A stretch of 34,694 nucleotides of DNA from a virus, in IMG/VR virus record IMGVR_UViG_3300030118_000584, positions 1-34,694 of that record, one strand, 5' to 3'. The position numbers were made by a program, and so were the translations under genes. A model generated the notes under the pieces. The model did not search any database and was not told the origin of the DNA. It was given only the letters and a program-made list of their open reading frames with translations. Of the stretch, positions 1 to 9,676 are shown one piece after another (the stretch's first letter is position 1; every line of letters begins with the position of its first letter).

Positions 1-429
1 TACACTGTATTTGATTACGCTAACTTGGTTGGCCTGGGAACTATGGGAATTGGTCTTATTGGTAAGTCAGCTGGTAAGCAGTTAACCAAAGTAGGATTTA
101 AGGAAGCACTAAAAAGAATAGTTATGTCTAAGCCTGATGCATCTGACCTTGCCATGATTGCAGAAGGTGCAACATATGCTGGAGGATTTGCAACTGGTAG
201 AGAAATACAAACTGTACGTGCTGGTAAGAAAGATGAGGTAGATGTAGGAAACATTGCTACACAAACAGCAGTAGGTGGAACTATAGGCCCTGTACTAAGT
301 AGAACAGGCCAGGTTGCTATGGAAGGTGGTAGACGTGTTGTTAACAAAATATCAGATGCAATATCGCCATCAGCTGAGAGCGTTGCTGCTAGAAACGTAG
401 ACCAGGTTATTGATGATACAACTGGCGTT
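1..429. repeat. left homology block, matches 33051-33479
   Basis: Bases 1-429 align without gaps to 33051-33479. There are only a few differences in the first ~230 bases, and divergence rises toward position 429, where similarity stops abruptly. With the second block (2065-2328 matching 34431-34694), the window ends overlap as they would in a circular genome read past its start, but with strain differences rather than identity. The offset is 33050 for this block and 32366 for the second, because the variable region between them is 684 bases shorter in the right-hand copy. Confidence 0.9.
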
Positions 430-2109
430 GCCCCTAATGAAACTACTACAGTAGAAACAAATGAATTTACACCAGCTATAGTTAAACCAGTAAAACGTAG
501 ACCTGGTGATAGCGGTGAATACGTTGGCGCACCTAAATCTATAACTAGTCAGCAAAAACTTGGAGCATACAGAAAGAACTTATTGAAACTGGCTGAAGCT
601 GGTGCAGAAGGACGTTTCTGGTATGAGCGTTCAGGTAATGCAATATTAGATTTAGTAGATGGTAATGTAGATGAAGCTGATAAGATTGCACAAGCTATAG
701 CTATAACAAGTGCAGGATCTACTCCTGTGTTAGCTAATTTCCAATTTGCTATACAAGCATATAATCAACACAAAGCTGGCAAAGAAATACTTACAGGTAA
801 ATTTCCTACAGCAATGAGTGCTAGGTTAAAAAAATTATTTGAAGGTGAAGATTGGGCAGGCAGAAAAACAAATACTTTCTATAACAATCTAATGGCAGTC
901 GCAGATCCTAGCAGAGCGCAAGGCGTAACTGTTGATATTCATATGTTAAGAATATTTGGATTTGATAAAAAGAATGAAATGCCAACAGACCAACAATATA
1001 CATTTGTAGAGAACGAGGTGAACAGAATTGCTAACAAGCTAGGTTGGACACCATACCAGGTTCAAGCTGCTATGTGGGTAAAACAAAAAGCAGACAGAGA
1101 AGGTAAACCTGTATCACAAATGAAATTTGATTACTCTGATGCGTTAAAAAGAAACTTAGGTCAAATATCTTCAGAAACAAAACCATCAAAAGCAAGTGGA
1201 CATTTTCCAGAACTATTTGATGCAGAGATGAAAGAGCAAGCTGATTTTCATTTTAGAATGTCAAAAGCATTAACAGGTGATGACGGTTCAGATTTATTAG
1301 CTAAAGAGGTTAATCTACTTACACCAGGTAGTTTTGATGCACCAGGTGTTTACAAAGGTGTTTTAAGTCCAGGCACACAAACATATGCATTGATGCCTAT
1401 GAAATACAAAGGCCAGCCTGGTGAGGTGGATGAAGCTACATTAGAACTTGTTAAAGTATACGCTGTAGCAAAAGGCATATTGTTAAAACAAGATAGTGTA
1501 GGAGCGCATAGAGTTTTCTTTAAACAAGGTTTAGCTAAAGACAGAGATGCTGTTGTTGTTGATATTGGTAGACGTTTCACTGATGAGGAAATGACAACAT
1601 TAGATAAGCTACTAACAGAAGAATTTGGTACAGCTGACTTTTCTCCAGCTGCTACAGAACTAGGTGTAAATATTGTTCACTGGATGGGTGAGCGTGGAAA
1701 GATGGATTTCCGTGACTTTCAGAACAGAGTTAGGAAAGTATTGAATATGCTAGAGATATCTGATATAAATACGCCTAGTGGAAAGTTAGAAGCTACAACA
1801 TCAGCGTCACAAAAAATCTATGTGACTAATGACAAGTACAATGATGACTATTCACAATTATTAAGCAATTGGAAAGAGGCTACAAATGGAGAAAATTATC
1901 TGGAAGGAACCTTCCCAGGACGACAGGATCTACAAGACAGGGTTCGTAGTATCGTCACCAAATTTGCAGACAGGGTTGAAGCAGTCGAAGATGAAATCGT
2001 CAGAGATTATGGATGGACAAAACTCGACTACAACTCAGCCTACAGAGGAAAACCAAAAGACGGAGGAGTAGATACGACTATACCTCCTAACAATGAGGGA
2101 GGTGAATAG
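1..2109 (+). CDS. internal virion protein with HhH/DUF7178-like domain, allele 1 (5' truncated)
   Basis: The reading frame is open from base 1, so the true start lies outside the window; the full-length relative is at 32505-34475. The first ~140 residues are nearly identical to that copy, then the two diverge. Residues ~190-370 here carry the pattern I associate with DUF7178-like phage domains: a WYERSGN helix, a G-x-K-T-N-x-F turn, then VTVDIHML, then LGWTPYQVQAAMW. The G-x-K turn followed about 23 residues later by VD-x-H resembles the helix-hairpin-helix and catalytic Asp of HhH-GPD DNA glycosylases; that is inference. About 300 further residues, absent from the other allele, follow before a conserved tail (GVDTT...NEGGE). 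It sits where T7 has internal core proteins, so it is probably packaged and ejected with the DNA. The TAG stop overlaps the GTG of the next gene. Confidence 0.75.
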   Translation, partial: YTVFDYANLVGLGTMGIGLIGKSAGKQLTKVGFKEALKRIVMSKPDASDLAMIAEGATYAGGFATGREIQTVRAGKKDEVDVGNIATQTAVGGTIGPVLSRTGQVAMEGGRRVVNKISDAISPSAESVAARNVDQVIDDTTGVAPNETTTVETNEFTPAIVKPVKRRPGDSGEYVGAPKSITSQQKLGAYRKNLLKLAEAGAEGRFWYERSGNAILDLVDGNVDEADKIAQAIAITSAGSTPVLANFQFAIQAYNQHKAGKEILTGKFPTAMSARLKKLFEGEDWAGRKTNTFYNNLMAVADPSRAQGVTVDIHMLRIFGFDKKNEMPTDQQYTFVENEVNRIANKLGWTPYQVQAAMWVKQKADREGKPVSQMKFDYSDALKRNLGQISSETKPSKASGHFPELFDAEMKEQADFHFRMSKALTGDDGSDLLAKEVNLLTPGSFDAPGVYKGVLSPGTQTYALMPMKYKGQPGEVDEATLELVKVYAVAKGILLKQDSVGAHRVFFKQGLAKDRDAVVVDIGRRFTDEEMTTLDKLLTEEFGTADFSPAATELGVNIVHWMGERGKMDFRDFQNRVRKVLNMLEISDINTPSGKLEATTSASQKIYVTNDKYNDDYSQLLSNWKEATNGENYLEGTFPGRQDLQDRVRSIVTKFADRVEAVEDEIVRDYGWTKLDYNSAYRGKPKDGGVDTTIPPNNEGGE

Positions 2110-2328
2110 TGTCTATACCTAAAGACGAACTTGATAAACTATCATCTGTATCTGTAAATCCTACATATGCAGATAACGATACCCTTACAGAAAAAGTTAT
2201 TGATGGTACTGGTAAACCAGCTGACGAAGAGTTTATAAACCCAGTACAGACTGAGTACCCTGATGGGGAACCAGTACAATACGCACAAGCTAACATTACT
2301 AAAAAGATTACTGGTGTTGTAACAGACG
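2065..2328. repeat. second homology block, matches 34431-34694
   Basis: The last ~45 bases of allele 1 and the first ~220 bases of the 1099-aa gene align without gaps to the final 264 bases of the window, with scattered substitutions. This is the right flank of the allelic region. It shows that the same downstream gene follows both versions of the internal virion protein. Confidence 0.88.
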
Positions 2329-5300
2329 CAGTAGAAAGTGCTGTTGATGCCTATTCAAATAAAATGGGTGCTGGTGATGCTATAAGAAGCCCATCACAAA
2401 AGAAAAAGAAAAAAGAAAAAATAAACATTACAGGTGAAAACCCTGTAGCTACTACTGACACTAGCGGTAACGTATTGATACGTTCTATGTCGCTAGAAGA
2501 ATTAAATGAAGTCAGAAGTTTTATGAAGAGCGAGGTAGACTTTGATGTTGTTCTTCCAAACTTAAGTAAAATAGATAGTAAACTTTCTGGTGATACAGCT
2601 GACGTTCAGTTTAAAAAACTGATTGCAGCAATGTATGATCATTACAAAAAACAAGCAGGGCCAGACGGCAAACCTTTACTACAAAAAGGTGAAAGAGGTT
2701 TTGACCAGATTATAGCTGATGCTAACAAAATTGGTTCTACAGATATTATGTTGCAGTTACTAGAGCGTAAGCCTGGTGAAAGATTATTTAGTGATGCACA
2801 GTTACTAGCTGCTAGACGTACTGTGTTGTCATTTGAAATATTAGCACAGAAAGCATTGCGTAAGTATGAGAAGAGCGGTGAAGCTGTAGATATGGCAAAG
2901 GCCCTACAGGCTCTTAACATAAGTGCATATGCACAAATACAGTTAGTAGGCGCACAGGAAGATATTGCTAGAGCATTAGTATCTAATAAGATTATTGCTT
3001 CACCAGGCAAAAGCCGTATCAATGCATTACGATCCTGGATGGATACAAACACTGTATCTGATTTTACATCTGTTATTAATGATAAAAATGTACATCAATT
3101 CCTAGAAGCTAATGGTGGAGAAGATGCTGTAAGGACAATGTTGGTTGCTTATAAGTATCTACCTAACGATAAGACTAGAAACAAATTCTTGCGTAACACT
3201 TTCTTAGAAACAGCTAAGATGACACCAAGAATGATTATGGAGATATACCAGACAGCATTGCTATCTTCTGGTGTAACTCATGCATACAACGCAGCTGGTA
3301 CAGCTGTGATGATGGAACTGCAAATGATAGAGCGGTTCTTTATGGGTGAGTTTGGTGAAAGCTGGCAGATGCTAAAAGCACACGCTACTTACTTTCCTCA
3401 GGCCCTCATGGCTATGTCACACGCACTTATACATGAAAAGTCACTGACAGAGAATGTTTCTAAATTAGACGTAAGTGGTAGGTCAATCACTAGACACGCA
3501 TTTGGATTGCGTAACCGATTGATGGGTGAAGGTGGGGGAAACATTGAAAGCGCAGCTGCTCTATCTATAGATGGCTTTGGTATTCTTATGAGAGCAATGG
3601 GCTATCGTCCTATGATAGCTATTGATGAGTTTTTTAAAACTATGGGCAGAGGTATGCAAATGGATGCCCTGGCTCATAACGCAGCTAGTTTGGCAGCAAA
3701 AAACAAACGTGAGCAGCTAATTAAAGAAGGTGTACTATCTACTAAAGAAATAAATAAACAAGCACAACAAGTGTACAAATCTACTTTTTACAAAACTCAA
3801 GGAAGCCAAGGTACATTTGATGAGGCATCTGAGTTTGCTAGAATGATTACCTTCCAGGATGATTTGCCTGGAACACTTGGTAAAGCTAGTGGCTTCTTTA
3901 ACAATCCTATAATTAAAATATGGGTGCCTTTCTATAAAACACCTACACAGATTGTAAGACGTGTATCTGAGCGTACACCTCTAGCATTGATGATGCCTAG
4001 TGTTGTTAGAGATAAACTTATTAATGGTAACGCCAGGGAGAAAAAAGAAGCACTAGTAAGAATGACAACAGGTGCAGCATTGTTTAGTACAACAATGTAT
4101 CTGTCATCTGGTGGGTATGATGAAGATTTTGTTATTACAGGTTATGGGCCTAGAGATAAGAAACAAAGGTCACGTTGGTTAGAAAACAACGAACCATATT
4201 CTATTGGTATAAGAAACCCAGAAACAAATGAATGGACGTTTATAAGTTATGCAAGGTATGACCCAATAGCTGGTGTACTAGCTATGGCAGCTGATGGTAC
4301 AGACATACTGTATAACCTGGACAACGATGATACTGCACTAGATATTATTCTTGGTGGCGGTACTGCTACTATGAAATACACAGCTACTGCTCTACCTATG
4401 ACACAGTTTATAGGTGAGATGGTAGATCTGGCTGGTTCTAAGTTTGAGAGCCATGAAAGTAAAACAGAAAGATTAGTACAGCTATTAGCTAAACAATCAT
4501 TTATGGCAGGCGGTATTGTCAAAGAACACGTTATGTCAGGTGGCTTTGGTGGTGTACAAATCAAAGGTAGCATAGAGCGTTCTGGCCTAGGTGAAGGTGC
4601 TAAGTTTGGTGATATGACACTGGGCAGTGAGTATGGCTCAAGCATTATACCAGCTGAACAATACCAGGATTTAGATATACCTTTCTGGGATAGACCAGTA
4701 GGTTTGTATCCTATTACTAGAGCATACTACGAAATGATAAATAGTATCTGTTCTAAGACATCTGGTTGTTCAAGTGACTTGCCTGTTAAAACAAATAGAT
4801 GGAATGAGCCGTTGCCTCAAACTAGAGGTACTGGATGGGAACTAATACAGCCATGGCGTGTTATAAAAAAGCCTGGTGCAAATGAAATAAACAAGGAACT
4901 AGAAAAGCTACAGTTTGCTTTTCCATATCTATCACAGACTATGGGTGAGCCACAGATAAGGCTAAACGCTGAACAATATGCAAGATATGTAGAACTGTAC
5001 AATGACCCTTCTAAATCACCATATGCTACAGAATATTTTAAAACACAAATCTATAGCGGTGGTGAAAGCCTAATGCCTAAGAACGTGGTAGAAACATTAA
5101 AAGAAACTATTAAGGGTGATGCTTATAAAAATATGATGATACAAAGCACATCTAACATAGGTGCTGTAACAGAGCCAGCATCCAGGGCGCATCGTATCGA
5201 TATCCTAAAAGGTATTGATAACGAATATAAATCATATGCAAAAGACTTAATGATTTATGAATTTCCTGAATTAGCTGCATTGATACAACAAAGAGATAGC

Positions 5301-5408
5301 TTCAAACAAGAGATGGGAACTAACCCTAGATTGTTAATAAAACCATCGCTAGGAGAAACAGAAGCAGCAGCTGAACAGAACATAAGGGAATTGTTTGGAG
5401 TAAGATAA
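2109..5408 (+). CDS. large internal virion / DNA-ejection protein
   Basis: 1099 aa, starting at a GTG that overlaps the previous stop, with a strong GGGAGGTG ribosome site 5 bases upstream. A charged, low-complexity N-terminus (KKKKKEK at ~residues 98-104) leads into a long alpha-helical protein. Two motifs recur in very large phage ejection and polyvalent proteins: LLSSGVTHAYN near residue 385, and a later PFYKTPTQIVRRVSERTPLA stretch near residue 615. A short hydrophobic stretch follows (AALFSTTMYLSS, ~660-675). The position after the gp14/gp15-like genes and before the tail fibre matches T7 gp16, the largest ejectosome protein. I see no lytic transglycosylase motif. The role is inferred from size, motifs and order; the exact function is unknown. 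Confidence 0.75.
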   Translation: MSIPKDELDKLSSVSVNPTYADNDTLTEKVIDGTGKPADEEFINPVQTEYPDGEPVQYAQANITKKITGVVTDAVESAVDAYSNKMGAGDAIRSPSQKKKKKEKINITGENPVATTDTSGNVLIRSMSLEELNEVRSFMKSEVDFDVVLPNLSKIDSKLSGDTADVQFKKLIAAMYDHYKKQAGPDGKPLLQKGERGFDQIIADANKIGSTDIMLQLLERKPGERLFSDAQLLAARRTVLSFEILAQKALRKYEKSGEAVDMAKALQALNISAYAQIQLVGAQEDIARALVSNKIIASPGKSRINALRSWMDTNTVSDFTSVINDKNVHQFLEANGGEDAVRTMLVAYKYLPNDKTRNKFLRNTFLETAKMTPRMIMEIYQTALLSSGVTHAYNAAGTAVMMELQMIERFFMGEFGESWQMLKAHATYFPQALMAMSHALIHEKSLTENVSKLDVSGRSITRHAFGLRNRLMGEGGGNIESAAALSIDGFGILMRAMGYRPMIAIDEFFKTMGRGMQMDALAHNAASLAAKNKREQLIKEGVLSTKEINKQAQQVYKSTFYKTQGSQGTFDEASEFARMITFQDDLPGTLGKASGFFNNPIIKIWVPFYKTPTQIVRRVSERTPLALMMPSVVRDKLINGNAREKKEALVRMTTGAALFSTTMYLSSGGYDEDFVITGYGPRDKKQRSRWLENNEPYSIGIRNPETNEWTFISYARYDPIAGVLAMAADGTDILYNLDNDDTALDIILGGGTATMKYTATALPMTQFIGEMVDLAGSKFESHESKTERLVQLLAKQSFMAGGIVKEHVMSGGFGGVQIKGSIERSGLGEGAKFGDMTLGSEYGSSIIPAEQYQDLDIPFWDRPVGLYPITRAYYEMINSICSKTSGCSSDLPVKTNRWNEPLPQTRGTGWELIQPWRVIKKPGANEINKELEKLQFAFPYLSQTMGEPQIRLNAEQYARYVELYNDPSKSPYATEYFKTQIYSGGESLMPKNVVETLKETIKGDAYKNMMIQSTSNIGAVTEPASRAHRIDILKGIDNEYKSYAKDLMIYEFPELAALIQQRDSFKQEMGTNPRLLIKPSLGETEAAAEQNIRELFGVR

Positions 5409-5465
5409 TGATGTTCTCAGATGACAAAATAGTAAATTTGGTATATACATTAGATGAGGTATGCT

Positions 5466-7226
5466 ATGGCTACATTTGATGTTAACAGTAATACAAGAAA
5501 GGTATCAGCCGTTGCTAATGGGTCTACTACAGAATTTCCTTTTAGCTTCCAGGTTAACGCTACCTCTGACATTGAAGTATTTGTAGATAACGTCAAGAAA
5601 ACAGAAAGCGTACACTACTCTATAAAAGATAGCAGCAACGCTGCTGGTCTAAATGCTAATGGTACTGGTAAGGTTGTTTTTATCACTACCCCTACAGACT
5701 ACACACCAACAAACAATCAAACAGTAGCTGTTAAATCTAACGTACCTAAATCAAGAACAAGCGTATATACAGCTGGCGGTAATATTACAGCGTCTGCTTT
5801 AGAGGGTGATTTTGATACAATCACCATGCAGCTTGGTGACAACAGAGAAGAATTAAATAGGTCTATTAAAGCACCAGTAGGTGATCCAGATACTATTGAT
5901 ATGACTATGCCTGTAAAGGCAAGCAGATTAGGAACTGTACTAGGTTTCAATGCAACAACTGGTAACCCAGAAGCTGGGCCTAAGATTGCTGACGTGTCAA
6001 CCCTGGCTGCTATAACAGCTGACATTGCTACCTTGGCAGACATAGAAGATGGCACAGATGCAACAGATGCTATTCAAAATGTAAACGCAATACGAACTCA
6101 AGTGCAGGCCGTTGGAAATAATTCAAATAATATATCAACAGTTTCAGCTAACATAAATTCAGTTAACACCGTGGCAACTAACATTGCAGACGTAGTGACT
6201 GTAGCCAATGATCTTAACGAAGCTATATCTGAAATAGATACTGTTGCCCAGGACTTACAAGAAACAACATCTGAGATAGACACAGTAGCTAATAATATTG
6301 CCAATGTTAACAACGTAGGTAACAATATTGGTAACGTAAACACCATTGGTGGCAATGCTACTAACTTAGCAAACGTCAACACAGTAGGTGCTAATCTATC
6401 TGGAGCCAACACTATTGGAACAGTAGCTGGTTTAAATAGCCAGGTAACCGCACTAGGCGCAATATCAGGTGACATAACAACAGCTGCTAACAACGTAACA
6501 GATATTACAAACTTTGCGGATGTTTACCTTGGTGGGTACTCATCCGCACCAACTACCAGAAATGACGGTTCAGCTTTACAGATAGGTGACCTTTATTTCC
6601 ATACTCAAGCTGGTCAACAAGCACTTAAAGTTTTCGCCTCAGGTGGATTTATTACAGCTGCCAGCGCAATCAATGGAACCGCAAATCGCTTCCAGTATGC
6701 AGTAACTAGCAGCACCACAACAATCACAGGGGCTGATGCTAACGGAAATGTTTTAGCCTACGATGCAGGCTTTGTAGACTGTTATTTGAACGGCATAAAA
6801 ATGGTAAATGGCGTAGACGTAACAGTAACTAATGGTACGTCAGTAGTATTTGCTAGTGCTATAGGTATTAGCGGTACAGACCGTGTAGACATCATTGCTT
6901 ATGGTACATTTACTCTAGCTAACTTTTCTATAAATGATGCTAACGATGTTCAGACTACAGGTGTTGCTGATGGCGATGCTTTAATCTTCAATCAATCAAG
7001 CGGTAAGTTTCAACCAGGCGCAGCAAGTAGCGCAGAGGTTTATGGGTTCGTCCTATCCGATACGAATAGTGATAGCATAGCAGATAAGCTACAAGTCACT
7101 ACGACTAACGGTGGGGCAGATAATATAACAAGCAGTACATATGCAACATTTAACGATGTTGTGTACGCAGCAACAGGTTTCACTTGGTCACTCAATGCTA
7201 GTGGTCATTTGATAGCAACGATATAA
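5466..7226 (+). CDS. tail fibre protein, T7 gp17-type N-terminus
   Basis: 586 aa. I chose ATG 5466 (MATFDVNS...) because GAGGT lies 5 bases upstream; an ATG 12 bases earlier contains that site. Residues 1-150 match the T7 tail-fibre N-terminal domain that docks on the tail (NTRKVSAVANGSTTEFPFSF, then the SIKAPVGD region). Residues ~180-350 are an Asn/Thr/Val-rich repeat (NIANVNNVGNNIGNVNTI and similar), typical of a trimeric fibrous shaft. The last ~65 residues (VYGFVLSDTNSD...TTTNGGAD) form a module that recurs in the 109-aa protein at 8477-8806. It probably anchors the adhesins encoded downstream; that is inference from the shared module. Confidence 0.9.
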   Translation: MATFDVNSNTRKVSAVANGSTTEFPFSFQVNATSDIEVFVDNVKKTESVHYSIKDSSNAAGLNANGTGKVVFITTPTDYTPTNNQTVAVKSNVPKSRTSVYTAGGNITASALEGDFDTITMQLGDNREELNRSIKAPVGDPDTIDMTMPVKASRLGTVLGFNATTGNPEAGPKIADVSTLAAITADIATLADIEDGTDATDAIQNVNAIRTQVQAVGNNSNNISTVSANINSVNTVATNIADVVTVANDLNEAISEIDTVAQDLQETTSEIDTVANNIANVNNVGNNIGNVNTIGGNATNLANVNTVGANLSGANTIGTVAGLNSQVTALGAISGDITTAANNVTDITNFADVYLGGYSSAPTTRNDGSALQIGDLYFHTQAGQQALKVFASGGFITAASAINGTANRFQYAVTSSTTTITGADANGNVLAYDAGFVDCYLNGIKMVNGVDVTVTNGTSVVFASAIGISGTDRVDIIAYGTFTLANFSINDANDVQTTGVADGDALIFNQSSGKFQPGAASSAEVYGFVLSDTNSDSIADKLQVTTTNGGADNITSSTYATFNDVVYAATGFTWSLNASGHLIATI

Positions 7227-7236
7227 GGAGGTAACA

Positions 7237-8199
7237 GTGGCTACAGTAGATTTAGGGAAAATTTCTTTTGTAAATAAAGGTACCTATGATGCAAGTACTA
7301 CATACGAAGAAAGGGATGTTGTTCAATTCACAGATGGCGCACTGTCATCATATGTTTATATAAACGCAACACCAGCGTCAGGACAAACACCATCAACTGG
7401 CGGTTCTGTAAATTCTTCTCACTGGAATGTTTTTGCTGGTGGTGTTTCTTTGGCGGTAGGTAATAATAAAATAGTTATTACAGATGGTAGTGGTAGTGTT
7501 TCATCTGTAGCAATCGGTAGCGCAGGCACAGCCCTCAAGGTAAACTCTTCTGCAAATGGATTTGAGTTTGGCGAAACTGGTGGTGGACTTCAATCTATAC
7601 AAACTTTTACATCATCTGGTACTTACACAAAACCAAGTGGTATAAATAAAGTTAAAGTTATTGTTACTGCTGGTGGTGGTGGTGGAGGAGGAGGTTCCTC
7701 AAATTATAATGGTGGCTCTGGTGGTGGTGCTGGAGGTACAGCAATAGAATTAATAGATGTTTCCTCTTTATCTTCTACTGTAGCAGTTACTGTTGGCGGT
7801 GGTGGCAATGGTGTTGGTAGCAATGGTACTGGTGGTACTGGAGGTACTTCATCATTTGGTTCATACTGTTCTGCTACTGGTGGAAATGGTGGTGGTGGTG
7901 CTGATCAAGCAACTATTGCTGATGGTGGCTCTGCTACTGGTGGAGATTTAAATATTCTTGGTGGAGATGGACATACTGGAGGTGGAGGCGGTAGTGTTGA
8001 TGACACCTCTGGTGGAGATGGTGGAATATCCTTTTGGGGTGGTGGTGGAAGTAAAACCAAAGTAAATAATAATAGAGCAAATGCTAGGGCTGGACAAGCA
8101 TATGGATCTGGTGGTGGTGGTGGAAACCACATAGATGGTTCTAATTATCAAGGCGGAAATGGTAGTGATGGTGTAGTTTACATAGAGGAGTACAAATAA
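7237..8199 (+). CDS. receptor-binding adhesin 1, glycine-rich tip
   Basis: 320 aa from GTG 7237, behind a strong AAGGAGGT site. Residues 1-115 form an N-terminal module with a carbohydrate-binding-like pattern (Y-x-x-x-D-V-V-Q-F-T-D-G, then P-S-T-G-G and H-W-N) followed by a linker ending FEFGE. The same module starts the protein at 8806. From ~residue 130 comes the well-known phage glycine-rich fold opening (FTSSGTYTKPSGINKVKVIVTAGGGG), then long Gly-rich runs to the end. Gly-rich tips of this kind form polyglycine-II-type sandwiches in phage adhesins such as T-even gp38. Host-surface recognition is the likely role. Its TAA overlaps the ATG of the next gene. Confidence 0.8.
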   Translation: MATVDLGKISFVNKGTYDASTTYEERDVVQFTDGALSSYVYINATPASGQTPSTGGSVNSSHWNVFAGGVSLAVGNNKIVITDGSGSVSSVAIGSAGTALKVNSSANGFEFGETGGGLQSIQTFTSSGTYTKPSGINKVKVIVTAGGGGGGGGSSNYNGGSGGGAGGTAIELIDVSSLSSTVAVTVGGGGNGVGSNGTGGTGGTSSFGSYCSATGGNGGGGADQATIADGGSATGGDLNILGGDGHTGGGGGSVDDTSGGDGGISFWGGGGSKTKVNNNRANARAGQAYGSGGGGGNHIDGSNYQGGNGSDGVVYIEEYK

Positions 8200-8477
8200 T
8201 GAAAGCATTAATATTTAATAATAAAGTCGTAGATATTAAAGAAACTGAATTTGAAGTACACTCATCAATGACTTGGGTTGATTGTGATAACACAGTTAAA
8301 CAAGGCTTTACTTATGAGGATGGAAATTTTGTTTCTAATCTACCGACTGATGAAGAAATTGCAGAGGCTGAAGCACAACGACAGGCTAAAGAAGATTTAA
8401 AAGCTAGTGCTAAAGCAAAACTTATAGCTGGAGAAAAATTAACTGAAGATGAAGCTAACATAATGGTGGGATTATAA
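8199..8477 (+). CDS. small tail-fibre assembly/chaperone-like protein
   Basis: 92 aa, coupled by TAATG overlaps to the adhesin before it and the gene after it. The N-terminal half is beta-rich (MKALIFNNKVVDIKETEFEVH). The C-terminal half is a highly charged helix (EEIAEAEAQRQAKEDLKASAKAKL). That layout, directly behind an adhesin, is typical of phage tail-fibre assembly chaperones and their fused C-terminal helices. I do not recognise a specific family, so the role rests on size, composition and position. Confidence 0.55.
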   Translation: MKALIFNNKVVDIKETEFEVHSSMTWVDCDNTVKQGFTYEDGNFVSNLPTDEEIAEAEAQRQAKEDLKASAKAKLIAGEKLTEDEANIMVGL

Positions 8478-8806
8478 TGGCGACTAAAGCAAGGATTATA
8501 GCAGATATAGTAAGTGACATGGCTAACAACCAGGAGAAAGCTATTGTTGTAAATACTGCTGGTAATGACCTTGTTTACGGAGATGCAGGCACAAGTGAAT
8601 TTTATGGTTTCAAATTTGTTGACACTAATAGTGATGGAGTAAACGAGGACTTACAGGTAACGACTACTAACGGAGGAGCAGATGACATAGCTATATCTAA
8701 TGCTGACAACTCTGCTACAGATTTATTCGATGAAAGTTTCTTTGCTAGTAGGAACCTAACATTCACTATTAATCAAACAACAGGAAACTTGGAGGTAACA
8801 GTATAA
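8477..8806 (+). CDS. tail-fibre connector module (duplicate of fibre C-terminus)
   Basis: 109 aa. After a short N-terminal helix (ARIIADIVSDMANNQEKAIVV), residues ~40-109 repeat the end of the main tail fibre: YGFKFVDTNSDGVNEDLQ and TTTNGGAD here match YGFVLSDTNSDSIADKLQ and TTTNGGAD there. It is therefore a free-standing copy of the adaptor module, placed directly before the second adhesin just as the fibre C-terminus stands before the first. Coupled by TAATG to both neighbours. It probably attaches adhesin 2 to the tail. Confidence 0.7.
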   Translation: MATKARIIADIVSDMANNQEKAIVVNTAGNDLVYGDAGTSEFYGFKFVDTNSDGVNEDLQVTTTNGGADDIAISNADNSATDLFDESFFASRNLTFTINQTTGNLEVTV

Positions 8807-9663
8807 TGGCAACTATAAATTTAGGACGTGTTAAATTAGTAAATCGTGGAACCTGGTCATCAGCAAACACTTATGCAATCGATGACTTTGTGCAATTCAC
8901 AGACAATGGTGTTGTATCAACTTACATTGCAGTAGCTGCATCAACTAACCAGACACCATCTACATCTGGAACAGAGAATAGTAACTTTTGGAAATTCTTA
9001 GCCAAGGGAGTATCGATAGCTGTTGGTAATAATAAGATCGTTACATCCGATGCCTCTGGTAATTTACAAGGAACCTCTATTGGTTCAGCTGGACAATTCT
9101 TGCGTACCAACTCAGGAGCAAACGGATTTGAGTTTGGAGATGTTACTAGTGCAATTAGAAAAATAACAATGTTTAATGACGCAACTTACAACATTAGTAT
9201 TAGTAGTACCAGTAGCGCAACATACCCAATTAGTTTTGATTTTGTAAAGGCCCAAGCAGATAGTGATTTATTTATCCAAGGATGGACACCAGCGTCTGAA
9301 CAATCATCTTTTAGGGTTGGAGAAAGAATGAAAGTAACAAAAGTATCAGGCGGTGCTGAAGATAGTGGTGCTGATACAGAGGTGTTTGGAGGTAACAACT
9401 GGCTTTCACCAGAGGCTGGTGCAAACAGTGATGGGATAAAAGGAATGATGATGTGGTCAAGAAGGGTGGACACCTCAAGTGAAACTTTTTTTAATAGTGC
9501 TGAAACCTATAGAGTACACCTTGGTTATCATGGCCGTAACAGTAATGCAACAAGACCTGGCGTAAAATGGAACCCACAAAACACATCATCTAGAGATAGA
9601 CAGTCAACAACTAACGTATGGGTGTGGGAACTAGACCCATCAACAACAGCATTTGTTACATAG
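8806..9663 (+). CDS. receptor-binding adhesin 2
   Basis: 285 aa. Residues 1-115 are a diverged copy of the N-terminal module of adhesin 1 (ATINLGRVKLVNRGTW, NQTPSTSG, VGNNKIV and GANGFEFGD all align). The remaining ~170 residues are unrelated to the glycine-rich tip: a mixed beta protein rich in Ser, Asn and Trp, ending VWVWELDPSTTAFVT. A conserved docking domain with an exchanged tip is the usual signature of receptor-binding protein swapping. The downstream XkdW-like gene is its probable partner. Confidence 0.75.
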   Translation: MATINLGRVKLVNRGTWSSANTYAIDDFVQFTDNGVVSTYIAVAASTNQTPSTSGTENSNFWKFLAKGVSIAVGNNKIVTSDASGNLQGTSIGSAGQFLRTNSGANGFEFGDVTSAIRKITMFNDATYNISISSTSSATYPISFDFVKAQADSDLFIQGWTPASEQSSFRVGERMKVTKVSGGAEDSGADTEVFGGNNWLSPEAGANSDGIKGMMMWSRRVDTSSETFFNSAETYRVHLGYHGRNSNATRPGVKWNPQNTSSRDRQSTTNVWVWELDPSTTAFVT

Positions 9664-9676
9664 GAGGAGGTGAATA

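Noticed and set aside
429-2065. Diversity-generating retroelement as the source of the allelic region
   Set aside because: No reverse transcriptase and no template repeat are present, and the differences are whole-domain, not adenine-specific.
5408-5479. 23-codon ORF between the large ejection protein and the tail fibre
   Set aside because: It is coupled by TAATG, but it is very short, lacks features and runs into the tail-fibre start; more likely the fibre leader.
7905-8132. Proline-rich ORF on the minus strand
   Set aside because: It is the reverse reading of the GGT/GGA tracts in the glycine-rich adhesin; there is no ribosome site and the gene opposite is clearly real.
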